From: Opitutia bacterium UBA4506
GTDB lineage: Bacteria; Verrucomicrobiota; Verrucomicrobiia; Opitutales; Puniceicoccaceae
NCBI GenBank assembly: GCA_002388665.1
Contig: DGMY01000076.1
Span: forward strand, 1 to 42,883
Reading direction: 5' to 3'
DNA: 42,883 nucleotides
Shown here: positions 30,997-40,700 of the stretch, in pieces
How the letters are laid out: every line of letters begins with the position of its first letter
How positions within the stretch are numbered: position 1 is the stretch's first letter
Notes under the pieces: generated by a model
Databases searched by the model: none
The model's input: only the letters and a program-made list of their open reading frames with translations
Told to the model about the DNA's origin: nothing
Made by a program: the position numbers and the translations under genes

Positions 30997-32892
30997 TCAC
31001 ACACGAATCATCCCGGCATCTGGATTCCCAGATACGGATGCGCCCTGAACCTGCCGATTGCACTCCAAAATCTGGTACCCTAGAGCTGGGATAGTCACAC
31101 CTTCGAAGGCATAATCTTCCGCAGAAAAGTTCACTCTCAGCGTCAAGCCATTCTCGAAAACGGTTTCCTCCACTTCGCGAGAGAGGAACCGATGGGAGAC
31201 CATTTCATGGGTCGCCACGCGCTCAAGCCAGCGGTCGACATAGAACGATTCCTCAAAGGCCGATCGGCTCTGGTCCCATTGCTCTTTGGATCTAAAATAC
31301 CAGCGCATCTGATGCCCCCAAACCATTTGCGCCAACCACTGTTTTTTCAGCTCCGCGAGAGATGACTTGATCGCATTTGAAACGGTATAGCGAAGAATGG
31401 TATCGTGATAGACCAGTGCCCAGAGCGGAATAGTTTCACCGGCCACTCTTCCCTGATCAAAAGGTAACAAGAAGTCAGTATGTGGCACCGAAAAATCAGA
31501 AGCCCCTTCACTACCGAGGACTACGGATTGTTCTTTGTAGAATTCTAAAAGAGCGACCTTACCCGCTTCATCTTGAGCGCGTGTTTGCTCATTGCCCGGC
31601 TCATAGGACTCGTAAAATTGCACCGCTGTCGTGGTGTCACAGTAGACGGCACGCACGGGCAACTCCCCGAGCTCTTCCCAATTCCGTTTCAGGTATTTGA
31701 GGCTATCCTTTGAGTTTAGAATATAAGCCTGACCACCCGCCCAATAGCCACCGGGCATGGGATTGCCATCAGGCATCCGGACGACGCCATTCGGCCAACT
31801 GGGGGACTGCTTGTAAATATCCTGATAGTTGTCATGGACAGCCACAGTCAGCGGATCGGGCTGTGAGAGCAGCGCCTTAAACGCATCTATGGAACCGAGC
31901 GCGGGTTCCGGCGGCCAGATATCGGGATGCGATTCATCGTAACCACCGCGAATCCAACCGCACAGGGTCACGAGTCCACGATCCATGCCCGCTCGTTTGG
32001 CTTCTTCGATCAAGTCAACACACTGGTCGTGCTTGAGGTCGACTTGCAAATACGGTTGCTGCTCACCTTCCAGCAAGGGCTGCATACGGTCTTCGCGACA
32101 CTCAGGATGGATGGTGCGGCCTTGCCAAAAGAACAAGGCGCGGCTACCGAGCAAATTCTTGAGCGCGGGTGTGGCCTTTGCTTTCTCAAGCAAGGAACGA
32201 AATAGGCCTTTTGTTTTCGCATAAGCGCGGAAGACTTTGGCCAATTCCACATAATTGCCCTCGACAAAGCGGAAGCGCACGGATCGCTTTCCTTGCCAAC
32301 GATTCATCGACTTCAACCAACCCGTGGTCGCCGTCATATTCGCCGCCATCACACCCGCGTCCTGATAACCTTCGTCGACCACGCCAATCCAACCATATCG
32401 ACCACGTAAACCACCAAACCAGCGCATCGACAGGTGTGCGGGAAAGACCCAAAAATGGCGGTGGCTCAGAGGCTTTCGAATCCAACGCCCGACGCCTTGG
32501 GGCACAACCAGACTTTCCGACTCGATGGGCGCCGGAAACACCAAACTGGGCAGCGCTTCATCGATGTCGACGACCTGGCAATCGAACCACGGACCCTCAA
32601 GCACAAAACGGCAGCGGAATTCGCCAAGCGCCTGCCCTTCCCTGCCCAGCAATGTGAAGCGGCAGCTCTCGCCGTCTGTTTCACCGCAAAAGCGTCCGGG
32701 AAACTGCTCGCAAATCGAACGCTCCGTGCGCAGCCAAACATGCCCTTCGTCGATAGGGCCTTCTTCCTGCAAGGCCACAGCTCCCATCCGCCAACTGGTG
32801 TTATGCACCCTGTCGCGGATGTCCACCGAGCCATCTGAATGAACTACAATCGAGAGAAACTCGTTCTCAGCGCTCCATAGATCCGAGACCAT
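30997..32892 (-). CDS. DUF5696-like putative glycoside hydrolase
   Basis: A 631-residue protein without signal peptide. The N-terminal ~220 residues are beta-rich (VHSDGSVDIRDRVHNTSWRM..., ESLVVPQGVGRWIRKPL), like the beta-domain of alpha-galactosidase-type enzymes; a TIM-barrel-like region follows. Two segments look catalytic: PVRAVYCDTTTAVQFYE, with a possible Asp nucleophile, and VVLGSEGASDF, with a possible Glu acid/base. This layout resembles the DUF5696 family of uncharacterised hydrolases, although no assignment beyond that is safe. It begins 22 bases after the propeller gene stop, so it is co-transcribed. It could remove side-chain sugars (such as galactose of xyloglucan) from imported oligosaccharides; this is inference from neighbours. 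Confidence 0.6.
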   Translation of the reverse strand: MVSDLWSAENEFLSIVVHSDGSVDIRDRVHNTSWRMGAVALQEEGPIDEGHVWLRTERSICEQFPGRFCGETDGESCRFTLLGREGQALGEFRCRFVLEGPWFDCQVVDIDEALPSLVFPAPIESESLVVPQGVGRWIRKPLSHRHFWVFPAHLSMRWFGGLRGRYGWIGVVDEGYQDAGVMAANMTATTGWLKSMNRWQGKRSVRFRFVEGNYVELAKVFRAYAKTKGLFRSLLEKAKATPALKNLLGSRALFFWQGRTIHPECREDRMQPLLEGEQQPYLQVDLKHDQCVDLIEEAKRAGMDRGLVTLCGWIRGGYDESHPDIWPPEPALGSIDAFKALLSQPDPLTVAVHDNYQDIYKQSPSWPNGVVRMPDGNPMPGGYWAGGQAYILNSKDSLKYLKRNWEELGELPVRAVYCDTTTAVQFYESYEPGNEQTRAQDEAGKVALLEFYKEQSVVLGSEGASDFSVPHTDFLLPFDQGRVAGETIPLWALVYHDTILRYTVSNAIKSSLAELKKQWLAQMVWGHQMRWYFRSKEQWDQSRSAFEESFYVDRWLERVATHEMVSHRFLSREVEETVFENGLTLRVNFSAEDYAFEGVTIPALGYQILECNRQVQGASVSGNPDAGMIRV

Positions 32893-32914
32893 AGCTGTAT
32901 TTACCCGCAGCCAA

Positions 32915-35572
32915 TTACTGCTTTATTTTGTAAAGCCCGACATAGCCGGCCCACAGCTCATCAGTAAGCGGATTGAACCGCAAAATCTGTGGGTGGTTGA
33001 ACGGAATATCTCCGGTCATATCGACCCAAGTGCTGCCCCCGTCCGTGCTCTTGTAGATGGCGCCCACAGCATCATGGCTCCAAACATTGGCCGAAATCCA
33101 GATGGTATTGGAGTCCTCAGGATGCACTTCAATGCCAACGATGGACCGCTTATCCTTAATCTTTGTGAGCGTCTTCCAGGTCTTCCCTTGGTCGGTACTG
33201 CGATAGAGTTGCTTACCGCCCGCGTAGAGCGTGCCATCGGCGGTGATCTTCAGATTAAAGAGATATTGGTCTTTGCTAAACACACGCTGCCAGCTCTGAC
33301 CTCCGTCTTCGCTGCGATACACTCCACCTTTCGTACCGAAGCCGGCCCAGTAGATACGCTGCGTATTGGTCGGATCAATGACCAAGCCGTAATACATGCG
33401 GCGACTGCCCGGTTGGTTCGCCAACTGTTGCCAGCTGTAGCCACCATCAATCGATTTAAAAAGACCACCGCCGCTTTTTCCGCTGGTAGGGTCACCGTCG
33501 ATGCCCATGTAGATGATCTGTGGATTGGAGGGATCCACGGCCAGCGCACGGGGATAGCCGCGTCCCCACATGGTGTTCGCTGAGATTTTGTAATCGGGAA
33601 GCCCCTCCGAAGTCACTTGGTAAGTCTTGCCACCATCTTCACTGACCACGACCCGTTGTGGCAGATTGCCGTTCCACGGACTCACGGTTGATACGATGCG
33701 GTCCTGACCATTGATTCGGTTCACACGCACCCGCCAATTGTGTCCGCTCAAATTCGCCTGATACTTCAGGGGCCACAACTGCCTCCAACTCTCTCCGTTA
33801 TCGTCACTTACCAGAGTGCCTTCGTCCATCGCCGTCACATACACACGATCGTCCAGAAACTGGATGTCCGTGATACAGGAGATGTCGGCACCTTTAATGC
33901 GTTCCTCCCAGGTCTGACCGCCATCCTCACTGAAGGAGCAACGCCAGTTGGCACTGGTAAAGAGCTGATTCGCGTTCAATGGATTGATCGTAATGTTGGT
34001 CACAACACTCATATTCACAATCGGTCCAGAATCCGGAAGAGTTGGATTCGCAGCATAATCGGGCTTGGTTTTCGCTGATTTCACCCAGCTCGCTCCCCCA
34101 TCATTCGAGCGATAAAGAGCACCGTCCCATCCTTTTGCACCAACCACGTAAACATCCTGTGAGTCCGCCGGACTGACCGCCACTTCGAGGAAGGATTCCT
34201 GGCCCGATAGTCCCTCTGTCAACTGACTCCAAGTCTTTCCATAATCTTCTGACTTCCACAGGCCATCAGAGAAAAAGGTGGCGTAGAGAACATTCGTCTG
34301 ATTCGGATCAAACGTAACCCCGGACGCCTTTTTTGGAGTTTCCAACGGTATCCAGCTTTCACCACCGTCACTGCTCAAAACCAATCCATTCCCATCCGTG
34401 GCCGCGATAATCCGGGAGGGATCGGCCGGCGAAACCGCAACCGTGAAAACGGCGCCGCCAACGGGGTCACCGATGCGGAGATTTCCATACTTGGATGGCT
34501 TCGAGTTGTTGCTCAATTCCTTTACCGTCACGAGAATAGGATCCTCGGCCGAGCCGACCTCTCCATCGGTCGTCTTCGTAGCGGCAATGAAAAACGATCC
34601 AATACTCGCCACGTGCTGCTGATTGGGAAGATCGCCGACACAGGATAGATCGATCCGGTCGACCTTGGACCAATCCGGTGTAGCCGGCATAGCCGCCGCC
34701 TTCTCCGGATACTTTTTGGCGAAGGACGAATCCACCGAAAAATCGTCAGCGGTAAAGATGATATCGCGGGCCGTATCATCAGCGAATAGGTCATTGAGAT
34801 TCCGGCTCTGATAACTAAATCCAGGCCCCTTCAGAAAGAGCCTGAAGCTCTTCGGTGGAGACGAAAGATCCCCTTTAAAGTTCATACCAAAGCCGACGGC
34901 ATCCGAAGGCTCCACATTCCCAGGGAACGAAACAGAGGTCCACAATCCGCCAAAGTAATTTCCATTCGCCTTCCCATACTGAAGCCGAAGCCGACCTTCC
35001 ACCGCTCCGTCAACCGCCACCTTATAGACTTCTTCCCAACTTTGTCCTCCATCCCGACTCCGATATACCTTACCGCTCGGAGTCCCGACATAGAGGTTCT
35101 CACCGTTCGACGGGTCGACGGCTACGGACCGAATGCTCTTCTTTTTCTTTCCTAGAATCGCCAAATCTTTCGGCCCTGTTTCGGGCAGAAGTTCCCAGCT
35201 TTCTCCCGCATTCGTGCTCTTGCACAATCCACCTGTAGTGGCTGCATAAACTGTATCAGGCTGTGTAGGATCAACGGCGAGAGAGAAGACTGCGTAGCTC
35301 GCAAGACCTTTATTTATCATCCTCCAGTTGCGCCCGTAATCCTCGGTTTTATACAGGCCTCCCACGTCCCCCGCCAGATAGATCACCCCGGGGTCGGTAG
35401 GGTGAAAGGCTGCAGCATAGAAGTATCCACCTCCACCCCAGCCGGTCTGCTCCCACTCAGCTTCGGCTGCGGATACAGAGACGGCCGAAACCGCGCCTCC
35501 AAGGGCCGCCGCCAGGAGCAAACATAGGCGAAAAAATGAAAAGCGAGACAACGATCGGAAGGAATAACTCAT
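32915..35572 (-). CDS. Secreted Asp-box beta-propeller (GH74-related/BNR type) with inserted jelly-roll domain
   Basis: An 885-residue exported protein, first gene of the operon. The signal peptide (FRLCLLLAAALGGAVSAVSVSA) is followed by TGWGGGGYFYAAAFHPTDPG and YLAGDVGGLYKTEDYG, which matches the first GH74 catalytic segment (RTDVGGAFRW in the neighbour) and keeps the Asp. About thirteen Asp-box strings (SRDGGQSW, SSDGGESW, SEDYGKTW, STDGGSTW and others) mark blades over the whole length. Residues ~180-350 break the propeller and form a jelly-roll-like domain containing SRNLNDLF (from residue 256), shared with the large hydrolase at 6334. Either a xyloglucanase relative or a carbohydrate-sensing/binding propeller is possible. 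Motif copy 6 lies 136 bases upstream. Confidence 0.78.
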   Translation of the reverse strand: MSYSFRSLSRFSFFRLCLLLAAALGGAVSAVSVSAAEAEWEQTGWGGGGYFYAAAFHPTDPGVIYLAGDVGGLYKTEDYGRNWRMINKGLASYAVFSLAVDPTQPDTVYAATTGGLCKSTNAGESWELLPETGPKDLAILGKKKKSIRSVAVDPSNGENLYVGTPSGKVYRSRDGGQSWEEVYKVAVDGAVEGRLRLQYGKANGNYFGGLWTSVSFPGNVEPSDAVGFGMNFKGDLSSPPKSFRLFLKGPGFSYQSRNLNDLFADDTARDIIFTADDFSVDSSFAKKYPEKAAAMPATPDWSKVDRIDLSCVGDLPNQQHVASIGSFFIAATKTTDGEVGSAEDPILVTVKELSNNSKPSKYGNLRIGDPVGGAVFTVAVSPADPSRIIAATDGNGLVLSSDGGESWIPLETPKKASGVTFDPNQTNVLYATFFSDGLWKSEDYGKTWSQLTEGLSGQESFLEVAVSPADSQDVYVVGAKGWDGALYRSNDGGASWVKSAKTKPDYAANPTLPDSGPIVNMSVVTNITINPLNANQLFTSANWRCSFSEDGGQTWEERIKGADISCITDIQFLDDRVYVTAMDEGTLVSDDNGESWRQLWPLKYQANLSGHNWRVRVNRINGQDRIVSTVSPWNGNLPQRVVVSEDGGKTYQVTSEGLPDYKISANTMWGRGYPRALAVDPSNPQIIYMGIDGDPTSGKSGGGLFKSIDGGYSWQQLANQPGSRRMYYGLVIDPTNTQRIYWAGFGTKGGVYRSEDGGQSWQRVFSKDQYLFNLKITADGTLYAGGKQLYRSTDQGKTWKTLTKIKDKRSIVGIEVHPEDSNTIWISANVWSHDAVGAIYKSTDGGSTWVDMTGDIPFNHPQILRFNPLTDELWAGYVGLYKIKQ

Positions 35573-36012
35573 TTTTGTAATACTATATTTAATTCATTTC
35601 AAAACGCATCAGGTCTCTTTTGAGAAGAAAACCGGGAGAGAAGCGGAAAAGGAAATGGGGGATTTTTTTGAACGCTTCGAGAGCTTTCCCGACTCATGGA
35701 AAGACAGCAAGCATGCGAATACTTTATCAGTTAGGACGACTGGCGCCCGTCTTCTGTACTGATCTCTTCCCTACAGGGGAATCCAGAATCATGGGTAGGC
35801 TCACCGGATCAATCACGCAACGGTGCCGACGGTTTGGCAGGCGTCCGCATCCGCTAGGACCCATATGGATAGCGAACATTATTCAACGCCCAAGATTTAC
35901 CATTTCGATCGGCAGCGCTCGCCATCTTCCCGACTCGGACTGGAGATCGATCCGAACCCGTTCGAGCGCAGTCCAACCCGGTGCCCGGATGGCGAGAACG
36001 GTGATTCCCCGC
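35573..36012. other. Intergenic region upstream of the propeller operon
   Basis: About 440 bases containing motif copy 6 at 35708-35735. The remaining sequence has short overlapping frames on both strands, none with a recognisable product. I see no RNA structure or repeat in it. Confidence 0.6.
35708..35735 (-). promoter_or_regulatory. Regulon motif copy 6 (upstream of the propeller operon)
   Basis: On the minus strand a perfect consensus CCTAACTGATAAAGT starts at 35735, and TTG lies at 35710-35708. No convincing -10 sequence follows at the spacing seen in copies 3 and 5. The gene start at 35572 is 136 bases from the TTG. Confidence 0.82.
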
Positions 36013-36963
36013 TCAGTCCTTAGGATCGAGGATCCCATCCAAGTACGCCGCGACTGATTCAACACCTTGGACCTCCGCGGGTAGATCCACGAGGGCCCAT
36101 CGTACGGTCCAGTCCCGTTTCTCCCCCTTTCGCAGCGCCCAGGTAGGGCTGAGAGTTTCGATCTCAAAAGTCGCTCGCTCCCGATGCATATAGGCCTGGA
36201 GATTACTCAAATCCAAGTAAAGTTCGCGGGGTTGAAAATCGATCTGCTGACAGAAAGCCTGACGCCCTCTGACCATGGCAATCCAGTTTCCATACGTACC
36301 GATCTTCTGCTCCTCGTCGGTCTCCCATGTAAATTGCAGAATACTCGAATCCGCTACGAGCGAGGCAGTGGGTGGATTTGGAAAGATACTTTCCCAGCGG
36401 CGGTAGGGTTTACGCCGGAGATGCGTTTTGGTCGGATCGGATTCCATGAGAATATAATCCCCCTCGCTCACTCCTGTGATCGCCCACACATGAACCGGGT
36501 AGGAACTCTCGGCCACCCGCTCGACCTCATAAGTATGAAGGACCTCGGCACCTCCTGCCACCAGTTCAATGCGATGGGTAACCTGCAGGCCCAACTCCGG
36601 ACTGATCCCGCTTCGCATGACTAAACCCGTAGCCGTCTTTGAAACCAGCTCCCAGGGGCTCCCGTCAATCACCGGATCGAAGCCGTTGTTTCCATAGATC
36701 TGCTGATTGAGGTACTGGGCAGTGGGCCAAATCCGATCGCCTCCCCATGGATGCCAATTCCAGGACGGAATGGTTTCCTGATCATAGACGACGATCCATT
36801 CCTCTCCCTCCATTGGTTGAAAGGAAACAATGCGCCCGATCTCCAGCGCCACCTCCATACGGACAACGCCATTCTCCAGCACCTCAACCGGCCCCAAGTG
36901 CTCGTAGGCCGCGTGGCAACCGCACACCGAAGCAAAGAAGAAGACTAGCGCTGAAAGTTTCAT
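36013..36963 (-). CDS. Secreted DUF4380-like protein (mutarotase-type fold)
   Basis: A 316-residue exported protein. ATG 36963 starts a signal peptide ending in a Cys-rich stretch (MKLSALVFFFASVCGCHAA), so a lipoprotein is possible. The mature part begins with LENGVVRMEVALEIGRIVSF, followed by WHPWGGDRIWPTAQ and a long series of beta strands. This is the pattern of DUF4380 proteins, distant relatives of galactose mutarotase. Their biochemical role is not established; some accompany carbohydrate clusters. It follows the small secreted protein gene at 37027 by 63 bases on the same strand, so it probably belongs to the transcript started at motif copy 7. Confidence 0.6.
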   Translation of the reverse strand: MKLSALVFFFASVCGCHAAYEHLGPVEVLENGVVRMEVALEIGRIVSFQPMEGEEWIVVYDQETIPSWNWHPWGGDRIWPTAQYLNQQIYGNNGFDPVIDGSPWELVSKTATGLVMRSGISPELGLQVTHRIELVAGGAEVLHTYEVERVAESSYPVHVWAITGVSEGDYILMESDPTKTHLRRKPYRRWESIFPNPPTASLVADSSILQFTWETDEEQKIGTYGNWIAMVRGRQAFCQQIDFQPRELYLDLSNLQAYMHRERATFEIETLSPTWALRKGEKRDWTVRWALVDLPAEVQGVESVAAYLDGILDPKD

Positions 36964-37026
36964 TTTAACCCGACCCCATCGGTAACAGAAAATGCGCATT
37001 GGGAGCAGCAAGATTCGGGAGAAATC

Positions 37027-37734
37027 TCAGGATTCGGGTGGTAGCAAAGGATCGATCATCTTCATCACCGACACTCCATCCGGATTCGGGTCCTTCGGGG
37101 TTGGCTCGAAGTCGGTCACCAAGACATTGATACGCGCCCCGGGAACGATCGCCTGCGAATTGTTAAAGCGCAACTTCCACTGGCCATCGGAATAGCTGGC
37201 GACCTTGATCCGGATGCGCGGTTTCATCGACTCGTAGGTAAACAGGCCATAGCCACCGGGCTCGATCTCCTCGCCGACACCCTCCACCTGGGCCGCGGTT
37301 CTTCTTTTCGACATATTCAGGACCCGCACCTGACTGCTGGGAAACGCTTCCCAGGAATCATCAATCACCACTCCCGCCACAGACTTCGATCGTCCGGACG
37401 TCAGGACCACGAGACTGAGCTGGTTCGCTGAAAGATCCGCGGAATAGACCACCTCTTTCGTTGGTTTCGTTTCGGGCGGGACCGGCGGAATCTTCCGGTA
37501 GAGGTTCAATTCCCCTCCTTTTGGCACCTCATAGAGCGGTGAAAGGCTCACATCCGAGGGATCAATCAAAACTTCTTCATTGTTGAGATCATAGAACAAC
37601 CCCCGGAGACTGGTGGGATTCCCTAGGGCCAACACCCGAAACTGCTTCACCTCCTCTTCGGCATCCTGTGCAAAGAGTGAAGCACCTTGTACCAGGATGA
37701 GAAATACACTGAGAAAAATCGCAGGAGTCTTCAT
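37027..37734 (-). CDS. Small secreted protein coupled to the Verru_Chthon-A-like gene
   Basis: A 235-residue exported protein of no family I recognise. The signal peptide (MKTPAIFLSVFLILVQGASLFAQ) leads to a mostly beta-strand protein (FRVLALGNPTSLRGLFYDLN, LSLVVLTSGRSKSVAGVVID). Its ATG overlaps the stop of the giant upstream gene in TGATG, which indicates translational coupling and suggests that the two proteins act together. The composition is like that of periplasmic accessory proteins of pilus-like systems, but this is a weak impression. An upstream GTG/ATG at 37758 would cut into the giant gene, so 37734 is preferred. Confidence 0.65.
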   Translation of the reverse strand: MKTPAIFLSVFLILVQGASLFAQDAEEEVKQFRVLALGNPTSLRGLFYDLNNEEVLIDPSDVSLSPLYEVPKGGELNLYRKIPPVPPETKPTKEVVYSADLSANQLSLVVLTSGRSKSVAGVVIDDSWEAFPSSQVRVLNMSKRRTAAQVEGVGEEIEPGGYGLFTYESMKPRIRIKVASYSDGQWKLRFNNSQAIVPGARINVLVTDFEPTPKDPNPDGVSVMKMIDPLLPPES

Positions 37735-40700
37735 CAAATTTCGTCTTCGGAGAGCCATCGGGAGGATATGATTTCGTATTTTCTACCGTAAAGAGAATTC
37801 GCGAGCTTCGCCGGGGAGTCCGGAAGGTCACTCAAGTCCTCCTCGGCCGAAATCGAAGGATCGACGTAGTCCGGTATTCGCTGAACCGTCATCTCGATCC
37901 AGGCCTTAGCAGAAATATCGGACGGACTAAACGGATTGGGGACCTCGCCGTAGCTGCGAATCACAAAAGTATCGGACCGGGCCGTTAGCCGGTTCCCGAT
38001 CGCGCTGAGCACATCGGCCTGGGTCAAAAATTGGGGAGATCCAGCACCGCTGGTTCCATAGGGAGGCGTCGGATTTTCAGGGTCATGGCTTCCGGCCGTA
38101 AAGGGGTCCGTCACTGCGTTCCTGAAACTGCTCACAACCTTATAGCTCTCGGAACTACTATCCAAAAAATTGAGTGTAGAACCAGTATCGATACTATTGA
38201 TCGCCTCCGGACCGGTGGTCACCGCATCGATCGCGGCCTGGATCGGCCCTTTCAGCCTTACATCCCCCGGTTGGATCTCGGGATCGGAAGTATAGAGCCG
38301 GCGATTGATAAAGTCCCCGAGAGAGACAAAAGGCCCGCGCGCCCGGATCTCCTCGACGATGTTTTTGGCCAGGCGGGCAATCTGGGCCTCATTGAGTTGC
38401 TTGTATCCCAGCCATGCGCTGGTCGTATCATTTGTTGTCGGTTCGGAAAACCGGGAGAATGTCGCCTTCGCCCATGCGGGCCCGCCGACATTGAATTCGG
38501 TGGGATCATAGTCCAATTGGTTCATTCCTCCCAGCACCGCCCGCCAGGCCTGCTCAGAGGTAGAATTTATATTAAACCCACCCGCGAGTATCAAGTTCGC
38601 TGCGGCCTTGTCCGCATCCCGCAGGTCTGCATCCGAGGCACCTTTGCTCATCAGATGATTCGGATTCGGGAGTACATCCGGAATGGGGGTACTGTTGGTA
38701 TCCGCCGGGACCGATTGCTTGCCGGTACCGGCATTCGGGATGGTCGAGACAAAATAGCGATCCCAAATCGCGCGGTTCAGCAGCCAGGCAGAGTCGTAGT
38801 ACGCCTTGATGCGATTGGCGGGAGCATTTGATCCGGTTGAGAACGTCGCTTCTTCAAATAGAACTTCTGGTCTAACCGTTCCACCGTCCGTCTGAATACC
38901 CGATCCCCCGTTACTATTCCCGATCGCATAAGACGGCCCCTTCCCAAACCAGCCGAGATTGGCGTGTTGAAACTGCCCAATCCCCATCAACGGCATCGAA
39001 TCGGGGCGAAACTCGTAAAGAGTCGTATCGTTGCGCAACTGTTCCAATCCGGTACCCGAAGTAGCGTGCTTATCGTCGTCATCCGAGGTCAATCCACTCG
39101 GCCAGCTCTGGTTCGCCGGCTTCCCCACAAAATTCATGGCCATAAAACTGCGAACGTTGCTCTGCAACATCCAGCGCCCGCGTCCAAACTCCAGGCTCGC
39201 GGTATCGCTGGCGATATTGGAGAAAGCCGTTCGGATCACAATTCTCCAGGCAGGTTGCCCAATCGTCATATTGGTTTCCAACGTCGCTTCGGGCTGGACG
39301 AGCCCCGTACTGCCCGAAGAAACCGCATAACCCGAGGAACCATTCCCGTACGGCGGACGATTCAGAAACGGGCCGGAAATCGGAGAGAAAAATTGATAGA
39401 TCCCCATGGCTTCATAACTCGAACTCCAGGGGTAAGATCGATTGGGTCGGCTCGACCCCATGTCGGGGCTGCCAAAATAAGCTTCCAACCATCCGCTCCT
39501 CCAATTCTCGTTGTTGGAGTACTTCGTCGAGTATCCAAACATAGTCATCGGAGTGCTGGAGTCGTCATGGTTATCGGAAGCCACCCGATAGTAAGCATTC
39601 TCACCCAAGGCTGCCGTAATCGTCGTCGTGTAGTCGGGGACCATGACGAAATAGTTGTCGTTGTTTCCATTCGAAAGAACGTTTTGTCCAGACTGATAGT
39701 CCTCGCCATTGTTCTTCAGCGTAAAGATCAAGCTTTCGCCCGGGCCGATTCCTCCGGATGGGCTTTCGATAACAAAACGAAAAAAGTTCTCAGCGCCGTA
39801 TTCTTCCATCGTATAGGTACCAATCACATCGTCCTCCACCCAAGTATAACTCCCAACCGCCCCCGAGGACTGGGGGCGCCCCTGGAGTTGGAAATCTCCG
39901 GCAAAGGCTTTGCGAAATCCGACCTCATACCGAACCACATCCCCACCATCATCGCGGCCCCGAATTGTCGTCGTGTAGGGATTCCAGAGTACAACAATCG
40001 GTACGATCGCCAATCCCACGCGATTGCCCACCGCATCACCATCGGGGGCAATAAAGCGGAAGCCATAAGCGGCGTAGGTCATCACTGGCGCGACCCCCAC
40101 ATTGGTTGCCACTGGGGCACCGCTGTAGAGAGGGTTGGTTCCCATGTCCGGCGCCCTCGGCAACAATCCATCCTCTGACGAAGTGGTCTGGGCAAAGGAC
40201 CTCAACTCTCCCCAAGTCGGAACCCCTACGAAATCATAGGAGCCTTCCTCCGGTGGAAAAATCAGGTCCGTATCGGCAGGAACGATCGACCCGGTGGCAA
40301 GGAGCGCTGAAAGGTCCTTTTTCAGGCCACCGGCGTAGGTATCAGACAAAACACTGGCGGAACGCGCACTCACATCGTGAAAACGATACTGCGCCATCGT
40401 CTCCAGTTCATCCGACGCGGGCGGAGATAAGAACGGAAAGAGATTGCGTGAGATCACACTCGCCAGATCCGAATTCGAAGGATCGTAGAATCCGCTTCCG
40501 CCGGTCGGGTCCAGCATATCACCTTCGTCGAGCGTCGTACTCCCCGACGGATGAATCGCATCCATCAGCTCGACAGCATCCCGCTGGGATGAAACGAAAG
40601 CTAGCGCGGCCTGGTCTCCGGTCGCCATCGGCAAGTTGATCCGCGCCTTCGCATTCTCGTCGCCAACCCACCACGCATAGCTGCCGGAACGATTCCCGCT

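Noticed and set aside
38964..40178. Long plus-strand open frame of 404 codons
   Set aside because: It lies wholly antisense to the well-supported giant pseudopilin-like gene and its translation is rich in Arg, His and Pro with no recognisable domain. It is a shadow frame.
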